Under the pieces are notes generated by a model, which searched no databases, was not told the DNA's origin, and saw nothing but the letters and a program-made list of their open reading frames with translations. Below are positions 7,377 to 13,816 of a DNA stretch of 13,921 nucleotides, one piece after another. Numbering within the stretch: position 1 is the stretch's first letter; the number at the start of each line of letters is the position of its first letter. The DNA lies in NCBI GenBank assembly GCA_012798155.1, contig JAAZNR010000489.1:1-13921 (forward strand), written 5' to 3'. The translations under genes and the position numbers were made by a program. Source of the DNA: Thermogutta sp. (GTDB lineage Bacteria; Planctomycetota; Planctomycetia; Pirellulales; Thermoguttaceae).

Positions 7377-7695
7377 CGCCGGGAGAGGCGCGATGCCGCG
7401 ACCGGCGGCGGATGCCCGCTCGCGGCTCCAAAGCGAATCAAAAGGGCAAACCGGGCTGAGGCCGGTGCGGTAGGACGGAGCAGGAATCGCGCGGCGGGGT
7501 GATGGGGCTCGCGGTTCCGCGCGGACCGCGTTGAGGAGAGGCCGTTTCGACTGATTTCACCACCCGGGAGAGACACGGATGAGTCGTCCCAAGGCTGGTG
7601 CATGCGCCGCGACAAGACCGGGCAAGAAGGCCGTCACGGCGGTTCGGCAAGAGGGATTGCGGAAAACACAGGACGGCACCTTCAGGGAGGAATCC
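7377..7695 (+). other. Gap before fliA with an alternative upstream start
   Basis: This 319-bp stretch separates the small membrane protein from the chosen fliA start. The fliA frame is open upstream to an ATG at 7579, which would add 39 basic, unconserved-looking residues. I prefer to treat 7579-7695 as leader because the better ribosome site is at 7684-7690. GGCGC/GCGCC repeats just after the small gene's stop (7370-7394) could form minor hairpins. Nothing else is recognised. Confidence 0.5.
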
Positions 7696-8475
7696 ATGCC
7701 CACCACTGTGGCTCCCGAGGATGTGGAGCAACTCTGGATCGAATTCAAGAAGAATCCCGAGAATCAGACGCTTCGCAATCGTTTGGTGGAAATCTATCTG
7801 CCCCTGGTCAAGTACAACGCCGAGCGGATTTGGGCCCGCTTGCCGGAGGGCGTGGAGCTGGACGACCTCATCTCGGCCGGCGTGTTCGGCCTGACGGACG
7901 CCATCTATGCCTTCGACTTGGATCGCGGCGTCAAGTTCGAGACCTATTGCGTGCCGCGGATCCGCGGGGCCATGCTCGACGAATTGCGCTCCATGGACTG
8001 GGTACCGCGGTTGGTCCGTTCCAAGGCCAGCAAGCTGAACGAGGCCACACGCAACCTGGAAGCGAAATTGGGGCGGCAGCCCAGCGACCAGGAACTGGCG
8101 GCGGAGTTGGGGCTTTCCGTCCCCGAACTGGAAAAGATGAAGCTGGACGCCAGCGCCGTCAACCTCATCAGCCTCAACAAGAAGTGGTACGAGACGGATA
8201 GTTACAAGGAGGTCCGCGAGGTCGATATCCTCGAGGACAAACGGGGCGAAGACCCCACGCGACGCATCCAGAAAAATGACATCATGCGTCTCATCACGAA
8301 GGGGCTGAATCGCAATGAGCGCTTGATCCTCATCCTCTACTACTACGAGGAATTGACGATGAAAGAGATCGGCGCCACGCTCGATCTCTCGGAAAGCCGC
8401 GTCAGCCAGATGCACAGCGCCATTGTCCAGCGATTGCAGCAGCAACTGGAGCGGCGGAAGGCCGAATTCGGCTGA
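7696..8475 (+). CDS. fliA: FliA/WhiG-family RNA polymerase sigma factor (sigma-28 type)
   Basis: This alternative sigma factor directs transcription of late flagellar and motility genes in its family. Region 2 is clear from LVKYNAERIWARLPEGVE (37-54) through DLISAGVFGLTDAIYAFD (57-74), FETYCVPRIRGAMLDELR (81-98) and DWVPRLVR (101-108). Region 3 follows as LNEATRNLEAKLGRQPSDQE (114-133). Region 4 with its helix-turn-helix is LNRNERLILILYYYEELTMK (204-223) then EIGATLDLSESRVSQMHSAI (224-243). ATG at 7696 has a strong site (GGGAGGA, 7684-7690) and gives 259 aa, typical for the family; an earlier ATG at 7579 would give 298 aa. It ends the flagellar cluster on this strand. Its presumed antagonist FlgM is encoded 1.7 kb downstream. 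A sigma-28-like promoter at 6954-6981 suggests autoregulation. Confidence 0.95.
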   Translation: MPTTVAPEDVEQLWIEFKKNPENQTLRNRLVEIYLPLVKYNAERIWARLPEGVELDDLISAGVFGLTDAIYAFDLDRGVKFETYCVPRIRGAMLDELRSMDWVPRLVRSKASKLNEATRNLEAKLGRQPSDQELAAELGLSVPELEKMKLDASAVNLISLNKKWYETDSYKEVREVDILEDKRGEDPTRRIQKNDIMRLITKGLNRNERLILILYYYEELTMKEIGATLDLSESRVSQMHSAIVQRLQQQLERRKAEFG

Positions 8476-8481
8476 GCGGCG

Positions 8482-8509
8482 ACGGAGGGCGGCGGCTCCC
8501 GCCGTCCGT
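8482..8509 (+). terminator. Hairpin just after fliA, terminator candidate without U-tract
   Basis: ACGGAGGGCGG (8482-8492) pairs with CCGCCGTCCGT (8499-8509), leaving one G-G mismatch and a 6-base loop. It starts 6 bases after the fliA stop. No T-run follows, so it may act as a Rho-dependent or RNA-stabilising 3' hairpin. Confidence 0.45.
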
Positions 8510-8691
8510 GCCGGCCTTCCGCCTTCGCATTCCGATCACGCTTCGTGGGCCACGCATCCCGCGGGAACGAGCCTGATAGGAGGGACGCGTTGCTGAAGCC
8601 GGTACCCGGACGATGATCGCTTTTGGGGCCGAGGCCGCCCGCTGCCACATGCGGTACGACCCCGGGGGAGCAGGCTCAATACCCCGGCCGC

Positions 8692-8727
8692 ATCGATCAC
8701 GAGCGTGCAGATTTATCGATCACGAGC
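8692..8727. repeat. 13-bp direct repeat, 23-bp period
   Basis: ATCGATCACGAGC occurs at 8692-8704 and 8715-8727. The right copy covers the stop codon of the minus-strand 76-aa gene, and the left copy lies just beyond it. The right copy is followed by the perfect palindrome AATCGGCCGATT (8728-8739). Confidence 0.75.
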
Positions 8728-8950
8728 AATCGGCCGATTTCTCGGGCGACTGCGGAGTCTGCCGCCGATTGCGGCGCTCGCTGCGGAGGAGGCGACGGGG
8801 ATTGCCGAAATCGGCCACCAAGGCGTCCAATGCGGCTTGCATTTGAACCTCGAAGGCCAGGAACGCCTTGGCCGACACGCGAATCGGCTCGTCGCACTCT
8901 TCTTGTGCACGGCTGATGAGCCGGCCGAAATCGTGTTTGGTCGTTTTCAT
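8720..8950 (-). CDS. Small hypothetical protein (76 aa)
   Basis: Reading the minus strand, ATG at 8950 is preceded by AGGGGAA about six bases upstream. The 76-codon frame has GC-rich third positions like the window's real genes. The first 50 residues (MKTTKHDFGRLISRAQEECD, then EPIRVSAKAFLAFEVQMQAALDALVADFGN) look like a compact helical domain. The tail (51-76) is Arg-rich and polar. No membrane segment or known motif is visible and I do not recognise the family. It is on the opposite strand from fliA and flgM, so it is an independent unit. The inverted repeat TTTGACC/GGTCAAA lies about 95-120 bases upstream of its start and may regulate it. Other frames crossing this stretch have poorer starts and composition. 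Confidence 0.6.
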   Translation of the reverse strand: MKTTKHDFGRLISRAQEECDEPIRVSAKAFLAFEVQMQAALDALVADFGNPRRLLRSERRNRRQTPQSPEKSADCS

Positions 8951-9044
8951 GGTCGTTCCCCTGCCGAGGGCCTCGGCGACGACGCGCCGCCTGATCGCCC
9001 TTTCACACTTCCATCTTAATCGAAACGGTCTCCCGCGGCTAGCA

Positions 9045-9069
9045 TTTGACCATTGCCTGGGTGGTCAAA
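9045..9069. promoter_or_regulatory. Inverted repeat TTTGACC-N11-GGTCAAA, operator candidate
   Basis: TTTGACC (9045-9051) and GGTCAAA (9063-9069) are perfect 7-bp arms separated by 11 bases. The site lies upstream of the minus-strand 76-aa gene. The dyad spacing would fit a dimeric regulator. On the minus strand TTGACC resembles a -35, but the -10 region 17 bases on is poor. Confidence 0.45.
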
Positions 9070-9483
9070 CCTGGGGTCGCCCTCCTAGGAGGGGTTTACC
9101 CCCGGGTATTCCTCCGCCTTCCCTACCCCGTGTGTAAAAGGGGTTTCAAATACGGGTCGGCCGAAACTCGCCATTGTTCAAGGAATGTCGCCGCAAATCC
9201 CTTGCCGCCTGAACCGTCATCGGCCGTCCCAGCCGCCGAATTGCCTTCCTACCATTTGGGACGGATGGATTACGCGAAAGGTTCACTTTGAAGTCAGTTG
9301 CGTGAAGATAGGGCGAATGGCGATAGTGCGCATTCTGTGTATTATTTCCTCGGGATCTCGTGTGTACGCTTAGCGATTGTTGGGGCAGGGCGTGGGTATG
9401 CGGCTTGCAGGGAACCGCGATTGGGAGAGGTCCGCTGCGGGAATGGCGCCGGCGAGACGCATCGGGCGAAGACGATCACCGTA

Positions 9484-9523
9484 AAAAGGCGGCCCGGCGA
9501 AACGGAAGCCGTCTCGTCGGGCC
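9484..9523 (-). terminator. Strong intrinsic terminator for a minus-strand transcript
   Basis: GGCCCGGCGAAACGG (9491-9505) pairs with CCGTCTCGTCGGGCC (9509-9523) around a 3-base loop. This makes a 15-position stem with only one G-U pair and one A-C mismatch. Read on the minus strand the stem is followed by GCC and then TTTTT (plus-strand A-run 9484-9488), the standard intrinsic terminator layout. On the plus strand no U-tract follows, so the direction is minus. It implies transcription entering from the right, between about 9524 and 10170, where no minus-strand gene is confidently recognised. Confidence 0.7.
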
Positions 9524-9807
9524 TGATCACCACGGGCTGGTGGTGTGTACTGAAAAAGAATCTACGCACCGGGACGCGACCGGTCCCGAGGCGTTTGTCG
9601 GCTCAGCTCATGGACATCTATAGGCGTAAACACCGCTTGGAAATCGAAGTTTCGGTCTTGAGACGCGGAGGCCGGTAGCGTAAAACTGGGGCCGGAGTCG
9701 GCCGTGGTCTGCGCTAGCCCGGAGGCCGAGATTCACCGAAGCAAATCGCCGGGCTGGTACGGTCGCTTTGGACGGAAATTCGTGTTCGCGGCGGCGCAAC
9801 GCGATGC

Positions 9808-9827
9808 GTGATTCCAAGCGGAATCAC
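9808..9827. repeat. Perfect 8-bp-stem hairpin
   Basis: GTGATTCC (9808-9815) and GGAATCAC (9820-9827) are exact inverted repeats with a 4-base loop. On the minus strand it begins 2 bases after the stop of an uncalled 84-codon frame (10084-9830). No T-run follows on either side. Confidence 0.6.
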
Positions 9828-10176
9828 CGTTACGACAGGCCGGCGCGGGGGAATGTTGTTTCGAGTTCGGAGGTCCGGCCGAAGATGTAAATGCGGAGCG
9901 AGATGCTGCCTGCCACGGAACGGCTTTTCCCGAACTCTCCATCGGCCGCGGGCCGGCGCACCGTCGTGTCGCCGGGCTTCACGATGCGTTCCGCGGCGGG
10001 GACTTCAGCGGATGCTATGGCGGCCGAGTGAGATTTAGAGTATAGTTCGTGTGGAGCAAGAGTACGGTGCCTCGGTTTCGTCACCGTGCTCGCCGGCCGA
10101 TCCTCTCCTGACCGCGACTCGAAGAAAGCGGCTTCGTATCGGGAGGGGTGTGGATTGTGACTCTTGGAGATTGCTC

Positions 10177-10452
10177 ATGCAGATTCACGGTCCGTCGCAC
10201 ATCCACGGTGCTCAGCCATTGCACGGGCCGCATGGCCGCGTCGCGCGGCCCGAGGCCGTCGACACCGGTTCCCCGATTCAAGACGAATTGCAGCTTTCGG
10301 ACGCGGCTCGCCTTCTCGACAAAGTTCACGATCTGCCCGACGTGCGATGGGACCGTATCGCCAAGATCAAGGCGGAAATCGCCAACGGCACTTACGAAAC
10401 CGAAGAGAAACTGCAAATCGCGGTCGAACGCCTGTTGGATGAGATCGGGTGA
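10177..10452 (+). CDS. flgM: Anti-sigma-28 factor FlgM
   Basis: FlgM binds and inhibits the FliA-type sigma factor and is exported through the completed hook-basal body, releasing the sigma factor for late genes. The 91-aa protein has the usual FlgM size. The N-terminal part is His/Gly/Pro-rich and probably disordered (MQIHGPSHIHGAQPLHGPHG). The conserved C-terminal sigma-binding region reads QLSDAARLLDKVHDLPDVRW (39-58) then DRIAKIKAEIANGTYETEEK (59-78) and ends LLDEIG. ATG at 10177 has GGAGAT about seven bases upstream; the frame is open further upstream but without a comparable start. The stop overlaps the GTG of the following Fur-family gene by 4 bases (GTGA), so the two are probably co-translated. 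fliA lies 1.7 kb upstream on the same strand. Confidence 0.92.
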   Translation: MQIHGPSHIHGAQPLHGPHGRVARPEAVDTGSPIQDELQLSDAARLLDKVHDLPDVRWDRIAKIKAEIANGTYETEEKLQIAVERLLDEIG

Positions 10453-11003
10453 GCGAGAGTCCTTTTCCTTTGCAGCCGGTCATCGCGCCGGAGTCGCCCG
10501 AGCAGCGGTTCGAAAAGTTCCTCCGCGCCCGGGGAAAACGCATCACTGCGCAGCGGCGTCTGATTGTCGCCACCATTTTCAGCCATCACGATCATTTCGA
10601 TGCCGATGATCTGATGGTTCACCTTCGCGACCGGATGGCCTCCCGCGAGGTCAGCAGGCCGACCGTCTATCGGACTCTCGGCGAGTTGGTGGAAGCGGGC
10701 CTGCTCCGCCGCATGACGCTGCGCGATCGCTACGTTTACGAGCACGCTTACGGCTATCCCGATCACGATCATTTGTACTGCCAGGTGTGCCACCGCCTCA
10801 TCGAGTTCTATACGCCCTTGTTGGAGGAGATCCGAGAGCAGGTTTCGCGAGAACACGGCTTCCACGCGGTGTCTCACCGGCTTTTGATCTCGGGCATTTG
10901 CGAGAACTGCTTCCGAGAGCAGAACAAGTCTGGTTCGGAGGCGGAGCAGCCTCCGCCCTCGGGCCAAGGGCACGGGGCCGGTCCGGCCGGCGGCGAGTCG
11001 TGA
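10449..11003 (+). CDS. Fur-family metal- or redox-responsive transcription regulator
   Basis: The 184-aa protein has the complete Fur fold. The winged-helix DNA-binding domain covers about 20-95, including LRARGKRITAQRRLIVATIF (25-44), HHDHFDADDL (46-55) and the recognition helix region SRPTVYRTLGELVEAGLLRR (69-88). The dimerisation and metal domain covers about 100-155, with HDH at 106-108, CQVC at 111-114 and CENC at 151-154. The two CxxC pairs form the structural zinc site in many Fur and PerR proteins. The tail after residue 158 is Gly/Pro-rich and probably disordered. Whether it senses iron, zinc, manganese or peroxide cannot be decided from the sequence alone. The GTG start overlaps the flgM stop by 4 bases, which supports this start and indicates translational coupling. 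It converges with the minus-strand cytochrome gene across a 204-bp gap. Confidence 0.93.
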   Translation: MSESPFPLQPVIAPESPEQRFEKFLRARGKRITAQRRLIVATIFSHHDHFDADDLMVHLRDRMASREVSRPTVYRTLGELVEAGLLRRMTLRDRYVYEHAYGYPDHDHLYCQVCHRLIEFYTPLLEEIREQVSREHGFHAVSHRLLISGICENCFREQNKSGSEAEQPPPSGQGHGAGPAGGES

Positions 11004-11156
11004 CCATCAGACCATCACTTTCCGCCCTCTCGTCCCGGAAGGCGGCACCCCGCAGCGCGATCCGGGAAGACCGGCTCCTCCGATACCCGACGGCTCGTCC
11101 GCTAATCGAACTGAGCACCATCGTCAATTGCCGCTCATGGCACAGCGGTCGCATCG

Positions 11157-11178
11157 CTCGGCCGTTGCGGCGGCCGAG
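11157..11178. terminator. Hairpin in the convergent gap, bidirectional terminator candidate
   Basis: CTCGGCCG (11157-11164) and CGGCCGAG (11171-11178) form a perfect 8-bp stem with a 6-base loop. It sits 29 bases past the minus-strand cytochrome stop and about 150 bases past the fur-family stop. No U-tract flanks it, so its role as a terminator is inferred from position and symmetry. Confidence 0.45.
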
Positions 11179-11207
11179 GTAGCGGCGTGGGTCGTCCTCA
11201 CGATCGA

Positions 11208-13814
11208 TTATTCCTCCGTTTTCTTTTCGCCCTCAGATCCGGCTTTTTGCCGGAGCCAATCGGTAAGGAGGTCGATCTCCTCCTTGGTCAACAGATTCTT
11301 GGCCGGCTCGGCGAAGGCGTGATAGGACGGCATCCCGTCGTTCGAACGGGGGTAAAACCGCTCATTCTTGGGATCGGAGATGAATTCGGCCAACCACGTC
11401 CCCGAACCGTAACCGGTCAAGTCGGGGGCCGTTCCAAGTTCACCTCGATCGTAGAACTTGTGACAGTCGACGCAGGTGAAATCTTCGAAAAGGAAGAGCG
11501 TGTCCTCATCCGGCATAGGCGGCTCCTCACCCGGCCCATATTCCTTGCGGGCCTCCGCCGCCAGGGCGTCGATCAACTTGTCGAACTCCTCTTGTCCAAT
11601 CTCGTCGATCAGTTCGCGAAGGTTTCCGCGAACGAACTCGGACATACTGCCGTCGGCGAAGACGCTATTGCCGAAGTACTTGGGCGTGGCGATCTGCTTG
11701 GGGTCCAGCAGACCGGCGAGCCACTCGCGGGAGGCGAATCCGCCCAGGTCCGGCGCCGTGGGGCTGACGGCGGGCACGTGATCCTCCCCCTCGGCGGAAT
11801 GAGCATGGCAGACGGAGCACAGTTCCTTTTGGTACAGCCAACGAGCCTCGGCCTGTCTCTCGCCCACGGGACGAGCCGGGAGCGGCTCGGCTCGCGCCTG
11901 CCATTTCCCAAGCAACAACATCACCGGTTCCTTCGCGGAACGAGGGGCGTCGTCCGCCGGCGGAGACGATTCTTCCACCCAGTCTTCCCGCAGAAAGTCG
12001 GCCAAGATCGCCAATTGTTCGGAGGGAATAAGGTTTGCTTCGGGGCGGGCGGGGTCTTCCACGTAGGCGGGCATGCGGTCGTTCCGCAGGCCGTAGAACG
12101 AGACATGTTGCGGCGAGGCAAAAATGCCGACCAGCCATTCCCGCGAGCCGTAGGCGGTCAAATCGGGAGCCGCGCCTTCCGGCCCCGCATCGTGGAAGCG
12201 GTGGCAACGGGCGCACTCTTGCCCGGAGATCAACTCGCGTCCCCGAGTGATGAGATCGCGGTCGGAGTCGGAGACGGGCTGATAAGGGAGGTCGGCCTCC
12301 GCCGACAAGGCCGCGATGACGGCCTTGCGATCCTCCGCCGGCAGGTTTTGAAAGCGCTCCTGGACGTAACGCACCATGGCTCCGGCGGCGAATCGCGTAT
12401 TGCCGTAATACTCGTCGGAGGCGATGCGATTGGGATCGAGGAATCCCTCCAGCCATTCCCGCCCGGCAAACCCGCGGAGATTCGGCGCGCAAGGGTTGTC
12501 GCAGAGGATGGCGCCCTCCTGATCGGCGGCGCCCAAGGAATGGCAACTGGCGCACTGCTGTTCGAAGAGCTTGGGACCTTGGGTTTTGGGATCGCCCCGC
12601 AAGAGCGCCAGCGCGCCGGCGGGAGGTATGCCGCCGTTAACGCGAATCAATTGCATTGTCCTCTCCGCGTCACGTTGGGCGGCTCGCTTCGAGGCGGCGA
12701 ACTCCGCGTCCTGCCAGTCGTGTTGCCACGATTCGTAGGAGAAGTAAGCCACCCCGCCGAAGATGATCAGCGTGAAAACCACGTTCCAGATGTGCCCGCC
12801 CAAAGTACGGGCCAAAATCGGCATGGCAAAGAAGAACAGCGCAATGATCCCCGGGATGACGAAGATGGCCAAGACCTTGAGTTCGCCCGGGAAGAGATTG
12901 GAGAACCCGTACAGGCCCCGGAAGGACCACTCCGGACGAGCCGCGGCGTAGAAATTGGCCGGGTCGGTGTCGGCCGGCGCTCCCAACTCGACGCCGAAAT
13001 GCCGGTTGGGTTCCTTCCAGGCGGCGGGGTCCAGGCCGGCGGGCAGGAAGACAAATGCCAGAACCACGACCATCGTCGCCAGGCATACGCCGCCCTGCAA
13101 CACCACGGGCAGGCGGCGATCCGGCTTGGCCCCGGGATAGCGGTCGGGCATTTCTTCCACGCGGCGTCCCGCGCGACGTGCCAGCAGGGCGTGGATGAGG
13201 GCAATCAGGATCAAGGTGCCGGCGGAGCAGACCACGTGCATGGCGAAGAAGTGGGTCAGCGCGTGGTGCCCGAACGCGGGGCCGCCCACCACCAAGCGAT
13301 ACAAAGGGGCACCGATTCCCGGCAACAGCAGCAGGAAACTGACGCGCGTCTGCGTCGCGGCGTAGGCCTCGTCGTCCCAGCTCAACAGGTCGCCGGTCAA
13401 GCAGGCGGCCAGCGATAATCCCAACAAGATCAGGGCGGTCCAAAATGCGAATTCTCGGGGCGGGGCGTATTTCCGCAGGAAGATGAATCCCAAGACGTAC
13501 ACGACGAGGAATCCGACCAGCACCTGGGCGCTCCAAAAATGGATGCCGCGGACGAGCCATCCCAACGTCAATTGATGCTGGATGTAATAAACGCTTTCCC
13601 ACGCCGTTTGGCTGGAGGGGCTGTAGAAAAACCACATCGCCAATCCGGTGACGGCCTGGAGGCAAAGCAGGTAAAAGAGGATCGACAGCCCGATCGGCCA
13701 CCAGCACCGGCCGTGCACGTCGCATCCGCCGCCGCAGCTTGCCGATACCAGAGAACGCCATGCGAGACGATCATCCAGCCAGTCGGAAAAGGCCGGGCCG
13801 AGTTTGCTCTTCAT
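11208..13814 (-). CDS. Cytochrome b fused to a tetraheme cytochrome c region (bc-type quinol oxidoreductase subunit)
   Basis: This 868-aa protein joins a full-length cytochrome b (about 1-370) to four c-type heme domains. The b part aligns with b6-type sequence: QAVTGLAMWFFY (53-64), GWLVRGIHFWSAQVLV (85-100) and HFFAMHVV (188-195). Visible heme-b ligands are H92, H193 and H208; the H193-H208 spacing of 15 is b6-like. The expected second His of helix B is Tyr106. A Qo-site PEWS (294-297) stands in place of PEWY, with further helices near 311-335 and 343-358. CxxCH heme sites follow at 421-425, 534-538, 666-670 and 781-785, with likely Met ligands at M480, M581, M724 and M828. Domains 1-2 (421-614) and 3-4 (666-858) resemble each other, indicating duplication. 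The role would be quinol oxidation with electrons passed along the c hemes on the outer face. AAGGA precedes the ATG and lies within the upstream reading frame, which ends 2 bp before. The usual Rieske partner is expected just beyond the window. Confidence 0.93.
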   Translation of the reverse strand: MKSKLGPAFSDWLDDRLAWRSLVSASCGGGCDVHGRCWWPIGLSILFYLLCLQAVTGLAMWFFYSPSSQTAWESVYYIQHQLTLGWLVRGIHFWSAQVLVGFLVVYVLGFIFLRKYAPPREFAFWTALILLGLSLAACLTGDLLSWDDEAYAATQTRVSFLLLLPGIGAPLYRLVVGGPAFGHHALTHFFAMHVVCSAGTLILIALIHALLARRAGRRVEEMPDRYPGAKPDRRLPVVLQGGVCLATMVVVLAFVFLPAGLDPAAWKEPNRHFGVELGAPADTDPANFYAAARPEWSFRGLYGFSNLFPGELKVLAIFVIPGIIALFFFAMPILARTLGGHIWNVVFTLIIFGGVAYFSYESWQHDWQDAEFAASKRAAQRDAERTMQLIRVNGGIPPAGALALLRGDPKTQGPKLFEQQCASCHSLGAADQEGAILCDNPCAPNLRGFAGREWLEGFLDPNRIASDEYYGNTRFAAGAMVRYVQERFQNLPAEDRKAVIAALSAEADLPYQPVSDSDRDLITRGRELISGQECARCHRFHDAGPEGAAPDLTAYGSREWLVGIFASPQHVSFYGLRNDRMPAYVEDPARPEANLIPSEQLAILADFLREDWVEESSPPADDAPRSAKEPVMLLLGKWQARAEPLPARPVGERQAEARWLYQKELCSVCHAHSAEGEDHVPAVSPTAPDLGGFASREWLAGLLDPKQIATPKYFGNSVFADGSMSEFVRGNLRELIDEIGQEEFDKLIDALAAEARKEYGPGEEPPMPDEDTLFLFEDFTCVDCHKFYDRGELGTAPDLTGYGSGTWLAEFISDPKNERFYPRSNDGMPSYHAFAEPAKNLLTKEEIDLLTDWLRQKAGSEGEKKTEE

Positions 13815-13816
13815 TG

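Larger units (their letters stand above)
8951..10176. other. Long mostly non-coding stretch with inverted repeats and a minus-strand terminator
   Basis: No convincing protein gene is found in these 1.2 kb. Two frames were considered and not called: a plus-strand frame at 9298-9678 with irregular codon use and a TTG start, and a minus-strand 84-codon frame (10084-9830, GTG start). The region holds an inverted repeat (9045-9069), the 12-bp palindrome CCTCCTAGGAGG (9081-9092), hairpins at 9491-9523, 9528-9545, 9570-9588 and 9808-9827, and a TATAGT hexamer (10041-10046) that could be a -10 element for flgM with a poor -35. The cluster of stems and the terminator orientation suggest an RNA gene or an unrecognised minus-strand gene. 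Confidence 0.55.

Noticed and set aside
6737..7459. A 240-codon plus-strand frame overlapping the end of flhG and the 88-aa gene, with a candidate internal ATG at 6932
   Set aside because: It overlaps two better-supported genes in other frames. The part from 6932 has a modest ribosome site, but the protein shows no recognisable character and crosses the sigma-28-like promoter.
9298..9678. A 126-codon plus-strand frame with TTG start
   Set aside because: Codon use is irregular, there is no ribosome site, and it runs through the strong hairpin at 9491-9523. A decayed gene cannot be excluded but nothing is recognisable.
10018..10046. Sigma-70 promoter for flgM (TATAGT at 10041-10046)
   Set aside because: The -10 is good but the -35 position reads TGGCGG, too weak to call as a promoter.
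9830..10084. An 84-codon minus-strand frame (GTG start)
   Set aside because: It ends neatly before a hairpin and upstream of a minus-strand terminator, so it is noted under the hidden-transcript finding. It lacks a ribosome site and any recognisable feature, so it is not called as a gene.
11187..13418. A 743-codon plus-strand open frame opposite the cytochrome gene
   Set aside because: The minus strand encodes clear cytochrome b and four CxxCH domains over the same bases. The plus frame is an antisense artefact of GC-rich codon use, with no recognisable domain.
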